A stretch of 64,000 nucleotides of DNA from Syngnathus acus (taxonomy: Eukaryota; Chordata; Actinopteri; Syngnathiformes; Syngnathidae), in the NCBI RefSeq assembly GCF_901709675.1, contig NC_051092.1, positions 13,144,491 to 13,208,490 on the forward strand, given 5' to 3'. Below the pieces are notes generated by a model, which did not search any database, was not told where the DNA came from, and saw nothing but the letters and a program-made list of their open reading frames with translations. Position numbers and translations under genes: made by a program. Below, piece after piece: positions 51,732 to 62,270 of the stretch (positions within the stretch are counted from its first letter, which is position 1; each line of letters opens with the position of its first letter).

Positions 51732-52614
51732 TGTAAATATATTAATATAAATACATGCTCCAATGGATGAGTCTGATTGACTTTAAAAAAAGAAATATTT
51801 TTAAGTAGGTTGGTCACCATTAAATGCATTTTGAAACCCTCCAAATTCTTCACACAAAAAAAAAAAAATATATTTCAAAATATACAGGGGCGGGGGAATT
51901 TAGGAATATGAGGGAGTATCCGGGGTCAGGTTGATTTGGTCATTGTTTTGAATAACTGGTTTTAAAATACATTTTGAAATGATTTTGTGATACGATATGT
52001 CAAACATTTTATGAGCAAACCATGAGGATGATTGACTGATTAGATGATAGGAATTATACAAGTGGGTAAAACTTACCACTGCTTTAGTCGCTTCTGTGGA
52101 AGTGCTCTGGAAAGACATGGAAAGAATTGTGTTTAAAGACAAAGTACACAAGGTGAATGGGATTGCATAAGAATCACTTTATACAGTATTGTGTTTGCAT
52201 TTTGTTAGGTTATTAGTTTACTTCATAACTAAACATTCCCACAGTGAGAAATCAAATGTGGCCTCTAATGGCACCCCTGCACACATTTACGGATTGAACA
52301 AAATGGAAACCATCTACTTCACTGATGATCTCACCGACACGTTTTCTTTCAGACACATCAACAACCCAATTTGTTTGTGGATGTAATGCACTTGAACAAC
52401 CTTGAAATAATCTTACTGAGGCGTGACAATTGTAATGAACCGTGAAACCGAAGTCCAGTAGAAGTGACTGAAGCTGCTACATATTCAGGTCCACCCCTTT
52501 GTGACTGCTTCCGATGCATCCTTTAGTCATTCTGAATATTTTAGGTGGATTGTTCCCCTTTGAGAAATCACTTTTAGCTTCTTTGTCATTTTTTTTTAAA
52601 AACCTGTTTCTCAC

Positions 52615-52635
52615 CTTGTTGAGGGTTTTGCAGAG
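52615..52635 (-). other. Candidate 21-nt micro-exon of aebp2
   Basis: On the minus strand TTTTTCTGCAG precedes the 21-base block and GTGAGA follows it. The block is a multiple of three and fits the phase left by the 52925 donor, which would add S-A-K-P-S-T-like residues without a stop. The sites are canonical, but I know of no homologous micro-exon in AEBP2, so this may be chance. Confidence 0.25.
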
Positions 52636-52924
52636 CTGCAGAAAAAGCAATCATATATAATTGGATAGATAGTTACAGCCTTCAGAAAGTTGTGCTATGG
52701 ACGATGGTTGAGAAACTAAAGCAGTTGCTGATAACAGGAACTGGTGCCCCCTAGTGGTTCTGAATGCATAATTAACTCCAAAATACATGTATGGAAACCC
52801 TTCTCATGTCATGAAGCCGTGTTATTACAAGGAAATCATGTTTGTTGGTGGGCTAAGGATGGCGCTGGTCTCCAGGTATCAGCATGTACAACCATGACAC
52901 TAAGTGGCACACGCGGATTCCCAC

Positions 52925-53038
52925 CTGTATATGTTTGGGTCTAGCAGCATGGCGCTTTCCTGCGGCAACTGGGATAAGTGCACCACTTTGGTCTTCAGCT
53001 GAGATCGCTCCGTTTCATTCACCCACACGTCAGGCAGG
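52925..53038 (-). CDS. aebp2: aebp2 coding exon 7
   Basis: Encodes [20 protein letters not shown], then [17 protein letters not shown], the conserved AEBP2 C-terminal region, which contacts the PRC2 subunit SUZ12 in mammals. Length is 114 nt: one base completing the Ile codon shared with exon 6, 37 codons, then AG of a split codon. The acceptor is CCCTAACAG and the donor GTGGGA. The following exon must supply one base (Arg or Ser) and the terminus, which in mammals continues TMPQKR; it was not located. The frame would run off into unrelated sequence if the intron were retained. Confidence 0.93.
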
Positions 53039-55532
53039 CTGTTAGGGAACACATCCAGAGAACACACGGTTAGGCCAAAAAGAAGGTAAACAAAAGAAGG
53101 GATGGAGAGGGGCAGTAGTGATGGAGTGAAACGGACAAAGCGGCCTTTTTAATCCGGAGGACGCCATCACCTTTCTCTGCATGGGAATACTTGGACTAGA
53201 CTTTGACCTATGTGAACACAAAACTATCAAAAGTAGGAATAAGGCGCGGAATAAACTCTTTCATATCTGGTGGGAGAGGATGACAATCTCACGCACATGA
53301 TGCGTTGCAGTGCTCAGCTGCATCTTACTGTACCCACGTCAGCACGCTCCCCTTAAAAGGAAGGGAGTGTGCGAGTTTTGGCGTGGCAAGTCAGCTTGCA
53401 CAAGACGGAAACAAAGAGTTTAGCGAGTCGGCTGTGCCTCCCCCTCCCTCCTAGCTCTCCCCCGTCTCCGCCCCCAGCATTCCCCTCGTCACTATGTGCG
53501 TCATCACTGGAGCCCCCTGAGACAGACAAACGGACACGCACACGAAGCAAAGCAGGGAGCCAGCCGGCCCAAATCGCTTATTCACATGCTTAAGCAGTCA
53601 GTTTAGTGAGATGGCGTGAAGGTAGTTCACATGAAGGGCATTCGGGCTGCGGAGGAAGAATGCAAAAAAAAAAAAAATAGATATATGTAAAGTCAGGAAA
53701 AGGACTTAAATATAAATCTAGTGCATTTCCTGTATTGCACAAATTATTTGCCATCCTCCTCCAGGTCGTTTGGCTTGGTCCTGAGTTAGTGTCCACGTAT
53801 AAAGCAAACTTTTAACTCACAAAACGCTCACGTGCGTCACATGTCATAGTGACAGTGCCGTGGCACGACCGAAGCAAACAGTCAGCCAATCCGCTGCACA
53901 CATACAGTATGCACACGCAAACTCGTTGAGAGACTCCGATTATTCAGTCAAGCATAGCAAGTGAAATCAAATAGATGTGTTTTCTTTTCCGGAGAATGAT
54001 ATTTGTCTTGGTTATGCCAGCTCGGGAGAAGCCCATACTTACAATGCGGATTGATTGCTGCTGCCAAATGGAGATGGTCGGCGAGATGACAGAAGCAATA
54101 AGTTCAACACAAAGCAGCAGCGTATATTCAATTGCTAGCATATTAAGAGGCTTTATATGGGACTCAGCAGAATGACTGCGAGATTCAAATGTCATTTTAA
54201 ATAGGGGAGGATGGCAGGCCACAATAGAGGGAGCACATTTTGATGCAGCCAAATAAAAGTAATGTAATTTCACATGAAATAATCATTTGTCAGTCATTTT
54301 TGCTTGATATTGATATCTAATATCAGATGTTTGGAACTATTTTAGGAATTTTCAGCAATTATTATTTCAGACTGTTTTACGATTGACATAACAAAAAAAA
54401 CATAAATGGTACCACAAGTTTGATCAATAAAAACAAATAAACAAAAAAAGGGCACATTTTTAAGACTTGAACTAAAATATTTGCTTACAGTCAAGCAATT
54501 GCTGCGCAACTATTGCTTGTACTATAGAAGGATTTTATCCAGAGTCAATGCATGCGGCCAAAGCAAACAATATGCTGCTGAATGCAAAGAAATTGGATAT
54601 TCTTCGGTGGCGTGCACTAAAATCTTGGCAAAACATCTCAAGGTCAGGCACATAGTAGAACTTCACATCCAAGTCAAAAAGATCACCTCCTCATTAAAAA
54701 AAAAACAAAATCGCTGAAACACACTGAGGTTGACCTGATAGTACACTTTTAAAATGAATGTTCACTGGAATCACATTTGATTCTGTATGACTAATGTTTT
54801 TTTTTCCTGTCCAAAAGTTGCACTGCTGTTAAAAGAATTATAAAAAAAAAAAAATCTTTGGTTGCTAGTTCGTACAACTCTTAACTTATGAAACTATTGA
54901 ATCTTACTTTCCCTTCTAAAATTGAGAGAATACTGACATGGCTCTCACTTCCATCTACCACATGTTGGAGGTAGCTAAAGGAGGAGCATCGCTGGATGAA
55001 GAATTAGAAGTTTGGCTGCAGAATATTAAGCAGAAGCTCTCAATGACTTGATGATGCATCATCCAGTCTCGGAGGCTCCCTGCCATTATTGTCCTTGTTC
55101 CCATAGTACTCACCCCGCTCCCTTTTCCCTTTCTCTGTTCCTCATCTCCCTTTACTGCTTGATTCCGCACTTTTCCTCCAGCTCACATCTCTTTGCTCTC
55201 TGATCATCTTCAGAGGCTTAATGGGAGTGCAGTGTTGGACGTTTCCCTCAAGCAACAATAAAAATAGACATGGCCGGATTCTCACTAAGAATGAGACGAG
55301 CACCGTTCATAAGCGTGGCGCTAACCTTGCTCGGCCTTCTTTACTTGGTTAATGAGCAAGCATCAAGGTTGCCCTACGCTGAGCTGCAACCTGATGTCCA
55401 TGTTTTTGGGATAAGGGAGAAAGAGATGAAATTTGGAAGGATACAAATTCCACCCAACGATACGCATTCTGATAATCGGCATTTTGTTTTCCAATTTTCT
55501 AATTATCGGCCAATGGAAGATGTTTTACTCAC
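53039..55532 (-). other. aebp2: aebp2 intron 6
   Basis: Non-coding between exons 6 and 7. It contains a pyrimidine- and CpG-rich patch at about 53340-53590 with a GC-box-like CCGCCCCC and a TGCGTCATC (CRE/AP-1-like) string. A 98-codon plus-strand frame (55270-55566) overlaps exon 6 and is treated as spurious. Confidence 0.8.
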
Positions 55533-55600
55533 ATGTCCTCGGGTGTCCAGTGTAAGAGAACTTTGACTTTTCCTGAGCCCTCCTTCCTTTTGGCTAGCAC
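55533..55600 (-). CDS. aebp2: aebp2 coding exon 6
   Basis: A 68-nt exon encoding VLAKRKEGSGKVKVLLHWTP-ED and the first two bases of Ile. This matches the conserved VIAKRKEDSGK...LLHW segment of AEBP2. The acceptor TGTGTAG joins in phase 0 to exon 5 and the donor is GTGAGT. Basic KRK residues continue the positively charged C-terminal half implicated in nucleosome/DNA contacts in mammals. Confidence 0.93.
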
Positions 55601-56186
55601 CTACACAGCAATAAATTGACATGAAAAAAATATTAGGGTACTGCCTGTACAATTAATTGTTTTGTTAAAGCTATTTGCAAAACAATCAAGGTCATCATCA
55701 TTATCTGCAACGTTAATGAAAAATGCTGAGAAAAAAAACAGCAGCAGCCAACAGTTGAACCAACAGATAACGCGAAAAATTCAAAGCAAGATACGATCCA
55801 ACAAGCACGATGGAATCATTCTTTCTTGTGCGTCGAGAAACGGCTTCAAAGACATGTTCCCCTCCCAGGAATAATGAGCCTTCATAATTCAAACATCTCG
55901 CCCACTGATACAGAAGCTTGATCATTAACCACGAGCTGCAACGTAAGGCCGCTTAATAATGCATGCCCAAGTGAAGTTGGATTTCTATTTTCAACGAAAA
56001 CTGTCCTCTGTTACCGTTCAGCAGACAAGGAACAGGTGGGAAAACATTCCCCTGATAAAAAAAAAAAAAATTTGAACAAGAAATGATTGATTTCTTGTAA
56101 TATTTTTATGTCAGTTCCACATTGCAACCAAACAGGACATGCCTTGATTACAACAAAGACATTTTGTTCAAGAGCAGGAAAAAAAA

Positions 56187-56198
56187 GGGGGGGGGGGG
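56187..56198. repeat. G12 homopolymer
   Basis: Twelve G directly after a run of A. Confidence 0.9.
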
Positions 56199-57370
56199 CT
56201 TAGCTTATTATCTTCTGGAACCAAACTCATTGTATTTTTATTATTATTTTTTTCATTTTTTATTTGTAGACATCATCTCTACAGCAATAAAAATGTCACA
56301 AAATTCAATTAGCCGACTCTGTCTGCAATTAAGACACGTGTCACATTTATGGCTTAATATTTTGGTTGACTTTTGTTCAGACAGGAAGACGCCGAGTCAA
56401 GCACGATTTACCTGCTTTAACTCTGCCCCCAAACCAATTGCACCATGACTGCCCGTAATTCTCAACCTTCCACATGTAAAAATAGAGTTGTGACCAAAAA
56501 AAAAAAGTGTTTGTCAGGCTCAATGGCCGTTACTTACTGCATAACATTCCGCCTATCATGCTGTGTCAGTTTACAGTAAAACTGACCTGGAATTCACAAA
56601 AATGTTGTTGATAGGAAGCGAGAGAACTGGAAAAATAACCAGCAGCCTCAAAAATAGCCACCGATAGAACCTCTTACGTCAATTGGCTCTTTTAAGTGAG
56701 GAATGTCTATTTTTAGGATGGCGAATGAGCTCACAGAGAAAAAGTTCTCTTACGCACATGAATATCTGAAATTATTTTGGTTACCCCTGAGACTGACTAT
56801 GGGAGGGATGGAAACTAATTTGAGGGGAAGATGGAGGACACTGCACCACCTAAAAAAAAAAAAAAAAAAGTCAGACCAAGACTTTCTAGACAAGAAGAGT
56901 ATCTCTTAACTTGCCAGTTTTCTCTCCAGAACGTATTTTGTTTTTTTGACAGGATACTTTTCATACATACAGTTGAGGTGTACATTACGCAAAAATATTT
57001 AGCTGGGCAAAACTGACACCCAAGTAGGAATTTATTTCAGGTTTCTGGAACAAGGTGGCAGGGTGAAAAAGAATGAAAGAATGAGTATCCTGTACTTTGG
57101 AAATATTTGACTGTCTGTACACTGAACGTTTGGTGATAATGGCACAAATATTTTAATCCAAACATAATAAAAGACGGGCAGTGTTCGGCAACAGATTGTA
57201 GTGGTTGCACGGTATTTTGAATTTATAAATAAATATACATATATATCCAGAAAAACTAAATCCTAACAATGGATGAGACATTTTTTAGGTCAAAGGAAGG
57301 ACTTGTTAAATTGACAGCTGCTTTAATTTACAAAAACCAGAAGTTAGTCCATGATCAGGCAGCGGATGGA

Positions 57371-57387
57371 GGGGGGGGGGGGGGGGG
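57371..57387. repeat. G17 homopolymer
   Basis: Seventeen consecutive G on the plus strand (C on the transcribed-sense strand of aebp2). Capable of G-quadruplex formation; length is also prone to sequencing error. Confidence 0.88.
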
Positions 57388-59072
57388 TGAGCCCGGTTCT
57401 AATAGGGTGCCTGCCTCCTGACAGCGGGTCAAGCACTGAATGACGCAGATGGGTGCAATAACAAAAATATCCTATCATAAACATGGCTGACTTGCTCTGG
57501 CGTGTCAGCAGGTTCTCTGGCCAAACACCACAGAACCCCAATCCCACCCCACAGTCTCTGGCCTAGAGAAGTCCGCCGGGGCAGTCCTTCTTGCCCACAA
57601 ATCTCCAGGGCTGGAGGGCTGGAAAACATGCATTCATCTGGTTTGATCTCCTTCCGATTCCCTGACCCGGACGTTCACCTCATCCCCTTTAGTCTCCCAC
57701 TACACAAGTGTCCTCCTTCCAACCTTGTAACCAAAATCGCTCGGATTTCTCTCCAGCTCTTCCCAAGCTTCAGCTTTTCCATTTCCCAGTATATCTTTTC
57801 ATGTCTCTCGATATGGCCTGAAAACTGATCTCTTTAAATGCTTGTGGTGGACACACGTGTGCTTTATGCATATCCGATCTATGAAAGGCGACAATTGAAA
57901 AGCTCAATTAGCGCTCATCATAATGATCCTCCCCATTGGGTTCTCCCTAATAATGACACGCATGCATATTGCAGTAAAAACAGTTGCTCCATGCATGTGA
58001 ATTGGTGCATTTGCCACACGGACCAACAAATGAAAGGAGAAAAGAAACATAATCTTTTCTTATTTTCGACTTCATCTCTCAAGCTCCATAAAATGCATTA
58101 GTGGAGTGTGAGATCAAAAAGACCTCAGACAATTGTTGCCATTTTTCTCTTGGAAGATAAACATGCTTTTTACATCTAAGGAACACACACTAATTTTTTC
58201 TGCAAGGTTAGCTACTCGTAGCGAGCTATATTGGTACAGCACAATCAAAATGCACTATTGGAGTCAAAACTCATTATCAAGCAGTTACAAGCTTTTTGTA
58301 AAAGCTTTTTGAATGAACTGGTGGTTGAAAATGTGTTTTCTTGGTGAGCCTTCGAACGGCTGATTAATATTATATATCACTCATTTTTAGAATGACACAG
58401 GCACCCTACACACAAGCATGATTCAATTGTCTTTGCTGTGAAGTCGGATTCAAAGAAAAACAGCCCCAAGCCTTGAGGCAAAAAGAGGTTCACTTAAAGT
58501 GCACAGACGAAAAAAAAAAAAAAAAGAGCAGCACAATGCAGTGGTGGCTTCTCCAAAAATGAAACTACTACGCCCCCTGGTGACCAAAAGTAAAATACAA
58601 GATTCGAGTATAGAAAGATTCGCAACATAAAAACTCATTGGACAGACTGATGTGAATTCTTGAACGAAGAATAAATTGCTAAAAATTATAAGTAAGCTAA
58701 ATAACTGGTTAAATAGTTTTCTTATTATAAAATGTTTACTGTATAATGTATTGTTCATATGAGGCAGGATTTGTTACTTCAGCACTGGCAGTCATGTTAA
58801 AAGTTTTAGTCACTAAACATACAGTATTCTAAATGTAAGTCGTTCACTTGATGAGTTTAACCAATTACACCAGGACTGGTTTGCCCAAATCCTGTACGTG
58901 CAGGAAGTTCTCGGTTTATGATGACAGTTTCGAAACAGCTCGCAATGAACTTGTTTGAATACATAGTCATTTGTAAACATGGGGGAAGGAATATATTCAA
59001 ACACGTTTTAATTCTTTTTTAAATAGATACACAAGGTTGTCTAAACAACAACGGGAAAGCAGAGAGACTCAC

Positions 59073-59197
59073 CGAGCTGCTAAAGACCACACTGTGGCCG
59101 TTGCCCACACTTTCAATATGAGTGGAGAGGTTGAGACAGACGGCTCGGTGACGGATGGCGTCCATGGTTTGAGCGTCAAAGAAATCATGGGGCCTCG
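59073..59197 (-). CDS. aebp2: aebp2 coding exon 5
   Basis: A 125-nt exon encoding [20 protein letters not shown] and then [21 protein letters not shown]. This differs at only a few positions from the mammalian AEBP2 block I recall ([23 protein letters not shown]). Acceptor TACCAG, donor GTGAGT. Its first two bases complete the proline codon begun in exon 4 (C|CG), giving SLPRPHDFF across the junction, and it ends in phase 0. In mammals this part of AEBP2 helps bind PRC2 core subunits. Confidence 0.95.
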
Positions 59198-59358
59198 CTG
59201 GTACGGTAGCGGGACAGTGGAGGCAGACAAAAAACATCAGATTATCATTCAAAGTCAGACGTGTTTTTTTTTTTTTTTAGGTTAAATAAGAACCTCAATG
59301 AGTTGCTTCTGTGCATGTGTCTATTGGGTAGCGTCAGCGTGCCTCTTAGTTTACGTAC

Positions 59359-59542
59359 GTAGGGAGCACCTGCGTTTATTCTTGAGCTTCTTCCTCTTGA
59401 GGCCAGCCTTGGACGGCGACTCCTCCTTGAGTTTTGCCTGGCTAGACATTTTGGAAGAGCTTTGCTGGCTGAAGTGGCTGGGGACGTGGCGAGCCAGCCC
59501 CCCCTGAGAGGCGAAACTTGCGGTGCAGCCACCAACGACGCA
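59359..59542 (-). CDS. aebp2: aebp2 coding exon 4 (third zinc finger and basic tract)
   Basis: A 184-nt exon. It begins with C2H2 finger 3, [23 protein letters not shown] (C-x4-C...H-x3-H), then a Ser/Lys linker with [10 protein letters not shown] and the basic patch [10 protein letters not shown], which corresponds to the nucleosome-binding basic tract of AEBP2. Acceptor TTTCTCTCAG, donor GTACGT after C of a split Pro codon. One position differs visibly from mammals: NKRRCSLPR here, NKRRRSLPR there. Confidence 0.95.
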
Positions 59543-59648
59543 CTGAGAGAAATGAAACACTTCTAAATACAAGCTGGAGCTTAACTATGGTGACAATATT
59601 GTATGTGTTGAATCATTCTACTTGAAGGATGACGCTGACAGGTTTTAC

Positions 59649-59756
59649 CTTGAAGGGCTTATCACCGCTGTGGGTCAGCATGTGTCTCTGAAGCCAACTC
59701 TGACTAGTGGAAGGAGTGTTGTACACCTTGCAACCTTTCCATAGACACACAAACAC
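59649..59756 (-). CDS. aebp2: aebp2 coding exon 3 (second zinc finger)
   Basis: A 108-nt, 36-codon, phase 0-0 exon between TTTAG and GTAAAA. It encodes [20 protein letters not shown] then [17 protein letters not shown]2H2 finger 2 with a C-x4-C pair and H-x3-H, ending in a TGEKPF-like linker (SGDKPFK). The residues are essentially identical to mammalian AEBP2. Confidence 0.95.
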
Positions 59757-59956
59757 CTAAAGAGCAAGGTGAACAAAAGAGAAACATTTTAAAAGTGTGT
59801 CATTGTGGATGAAATACTTCAAAACAGGTTTGTAGGAGAGCACGAATGAACGCCAATGATTCTTTTCAGAAATATACACCATTTGGAGGTTGAGCAGTTG
59901 AAATCCGTAAAACAACAAGCCCAATAAGCAAGATGGTTTCGTACGAATATACTGAC

Positions 59957-60167
59957 CCCTCCTCGTTGTCCGTCCACATGGACGCCCCTAATATGTTCGG
60001 CAAGATCAGGGCTGGAGTTGAAGTACTGAAGGCAAAGGTCCCAGCAACAGGAGTAGGCCACGGTCTTAACAGTAGAGGAGCTGGCACTGCTCTGTCCGTT
60101 CATCATAGCCGGAGTGGAGCGCCCACTTGACACTGTGCTCTCCATCTCCATCAGTGTGCTGCTAATG
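59957..60167 (-). CDS. aebp2: aebp2 coding exon 2 (first zinc finger)
   Basis: A 211-nt exon. Its first base completes the Ser codon split after exon 1 (AG|C), giving DSEDSISST across the junction. It encodes the AEBP2 signature [13 protein letters not shown], then finger 1, [24 protein letters not shown], and VDGQRGG. Acceptor CTCCTTCAG; donor GTCAGT (GT kept, weaker +3 to +5 than GTAAGT). Fingers 1-3 of AEBP2 support DNA and nucleosome binding of PRC2. Confidence 0.95.
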
Positions 60168-60742
60168 CTGAAGGAGAGAGCAGGAGTGAAAAGTTCTTGC
60201 AAAAAATATTATGCATCCTGATTTTGACTATCAGTGACATACTGATAAGAACAATTAAATGCTCGATTGCGAGAGAGCAGAACCTACACAATTAACCTGT
60301 GTGTCCACTTCTGGTGACAATTTGGTTAATTTAAGAATCATTTGTGCTGTACAATATGGATTTAAAATATCTAGTTTTATTTTTTATTTTTAAATGATGG
60401 ACTTCATCGGTTACAGTAGCAACAACGGTACTGCTTTGGTACCATCTAGTGGCATCTTGCTGCCATTGAAATAATTTAAAGTGAATTGAAATCATCACTT
60501 GAACAAACAGAGCTTTGCCCCCCTTTGGTGGCATCTTTTGCCATACAACCCATTTTGAGTGTGGAAAATATTTCTTCTTTTTATGCACCAATATATTGTT
60601 TAAAAGAAAGTAGTGGGAGTGCGAATAGGTGAATCCGCCGGTGCACAACGCGAGAATGCGGGGTTCCACTTTTGTTTGTTTATTTTTATTCGCCCTGTTG
60701 CGTCCCCGGGGACAAGTGACAGCGCAACCCAAACTTTCTTAC

Positions 60743-61272
60743 CTGTCTTCGGAGTCCATGCGGCTCAGCGGTTCACCGTCAGAGGAGGACATCTCCACGC
60801 TCGGCCGCCTCTTGTCACCCAGCGCCGCGTCTCCGCCGCTCAGTTTATCGCCATCCTCGCAAGTCGGTTTCTTATCGCCCTCCTCTATGCCGGAACACCG
60901 GCTCTCTTCCCCGGACTCCCCTTTAGCATCTTTCCCCGTGACACATCCGACGCGATCGCCATTGTCATCCGCAAAGTCCTGCGGCGGCTCTGATGGCATC
61001 TCCTCGGATGGAAGCTCCGTATTTCTAAGAGCGGGTGTGGTCTCCGGGTTGACCGCTTCTGGATCGTCAATCAGCGGCGCCTCGCTAGCGGCCTGCTCTG
61101 CTACCTCGCCGGCCTCCGCCTTCAGCTCCTCCATTTTCGTCTCCCTGCAGCTGGCTTGTTGCACTGATTTTGCTTCGGTTTTGCCGTCCTCATCGGTTTG
61201 AGTTTCATCCTCGCCAAGAGCGCAAATGTCGGCAATCGCTGCAGGAGTTACCTCGGAGGCAGAAGCCGCCAT
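60743..61272 (-). CDS. aebp2: aebp2 coding exon 1 (acidic N-terminus of the PRC2 cofactor AEBP2)
   Basis: AEBP2 is an accessory subunit of the PRC2.2 form of Polycomb repressive complex 2 in the nucleus. It stabilises the complex and stimulates EZH2 methylation of histone H3 lysine 27. This exon encodes 176 residues plus two bases of a Ser codon. The ATG at 61272 has G at -3 and +4, and an in-frame TGA lies 15 bases upstream, fixing the start. The N-terminus (MAASASEV...) is rich in Glu, Asp, Ala and Ser and low in structure, as in mammals, but lacks the long Gly/Ser runs I recall there. The end, PSVEMSSSDGEPLSRMDSED, matches the conserved EMSSDGEPLSRMDSED motif. Donor GTAAGA. Seven exons in this window sum to 1340 coding bases (446 codons plus two bases). 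Confidence 0.94.
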
Positions 61273-61400
61273 TTCCGTGGCAGCTCAACACGCGAAGCAC
61301 TCTCCGTGTCAAAATTGGACCGTCGGTGGAAGTGGGCGGGACGTTGCACAAGCTGCTTTGTGATTGGACAGTGCGGCCACATGCTCTTGGTATTTAAACG
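61273..61400 (-). promoter_or_regulatory. aebp2: aebp2 proximal promoter with CCAAT box and GC box
   Basis: On the minus strand, reading towards the ATG: a CCAAT box within GTCCAATCACAA (plus-strand ATTGG at 61363-61367) and an Sp1-type GC box (plus-strand GGGCGGG, 61334-61340). Both lie 60-100 bp upstream of the ATG in CpG-containing sequence contiguous with GC-rich exon 1. A TATA-less CpG promoter is the natural reading; the start site is not determined. Confidence 0.6.
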
Positions 61401-61551
61401 CACCATGTGTTACTGTCTTTCTGATTTAATTCCTCTGGAGTTGTCAACAAGCACTGACCTACATTTATAACTTAAATTGTTACATTTGTCTTGATGACAC
61501 TGCTTCCAGTAGTGTATGAGATCGTTGGATTTTTTAACACGCTGTACCTCA

Positions 61552-61875
61552 TTGCTATCAAACTTAAGTCCCGGGGGCCAGATCCGGCACGCCGCATCAT
61601 TTTTCGTGGCCCGCAAAAGCAAAATTATGTGTCAATTCAATGTTTCTTGTTAGAATACCAACACTCTAAATTGTCTTTCCTTTTAATAGCGAGATATTGC
61701 AACATTTTTTGTTATAATCCTAATTTCAAAATAAATTCGAAAATTATTGAATTTTTCTGTTGCGTGTATGCGATAATATCCACCCATTCGTTTTTATTTA
61801 AGTCATTAATGACCCCACGTGGGAAACCATAACTCCAATGTGGCCCGCAACAAAAATGAGTTTGACAACCTTGCT
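61552..61875. mobile_element. Degenerate hAT-like non-autonomous element
   Basis: The left end has GCTATCAAACTTAAGTCCCG and GGGGCCAGATCCGGC; the right end has AATGTGGCCCGCAACAAAAA then TGAGTTTGACAACCTTGC. These are the two opposed ends of the widespread 'tgtcaaactcaaggcccgggggccagat...gtggcccgc...tgagtttgacac' repeat. The TIRs are eroded and an 8-bp target duplication was not identified. It sits between the presumed plekha5 3' end and the aebp2 promoter. Confidence 0.65.
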
Positions 61876-62270
61876 GTACATTCTTAAAGTTAAACACTTA
61901 AATACAGATTTTGTCTTGGATATTTATTGATTGCATAAATAGTCATTTGGGCATTATGGCAGATGAGAGTTGTTGCAAAAACTTTTTTTTTAATGCGAGG
62001 GATTCAGAACAGTTCTGTCATACGGCACGTTAAATGAAGAACCACCTTGTTGGTAGACCGAGACCACACGAGGGCGCCATTTCACTATTTGTAAACTGGG
62101 TGTTGAAGCTCAGAGTAGTGAATGAACCCAAATGTGATAGAAAATGGATCTATGAAAACATATTTTCCACATCTGACATTCCTGCAGGCCTGATATTGAC
62201 TCCACAGCTGGATCATGTGCTTAATCTCATTAATCATGTGAGAAAAGAAAAAGTAGAACAGCAAAGCTTT
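61876..62270. other. Short intergenic segment
   Basis: AT-rich, no recognised gene. A second AATAAA on the minus strand (plus-strand TTTATT near 61922) could be an alternative poly(A) signal for the upstream gene. A 90-codon plus-strand frame (62034-62306) shows no recognisable motif. Confidence 0.45.

Larger units (their letters stand above)
42551..52614. other. Region 3' of the placed aebp2 exons: no exon recognised
   Basis: The terminal aebp2 exon and 3'UTR should lie somewhere here on the minus strand (or further), because the last placed exon ends mid-codon at a donor. I searched for the reverse complement of a TMPQKR-type sequence and did not find it. Otherwise AT-rich, with G runs (44637-44647), an AT microsatellite (48462-48482), an AAAT-type tract (49749-49806) and an AAT tract (51715-51731). 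Purine-rich frames around 45.0-45.5 kb look like composition artefacts. Confidence 0.5.
55601..59072 (-). other. aebp2: aebp2 intron 5
   Basis: A 3.47-kb intron, the longest among those placed. It includes homopolymers (G12 at 56187-56198 and G17 at 57371-57387 on the plus strand) and AT-rich sequence. No additional exon was recognised. Confidence 0.8.

Noticed and set aside
60613-61201. Long plus-strand frames (up to 190 codons) over aebp2 exon 1
   Set aside because: Ser/Pro-rich antisense reading of the acidic exon 1; no domain, and the minus-strand exon chain explains the openness.
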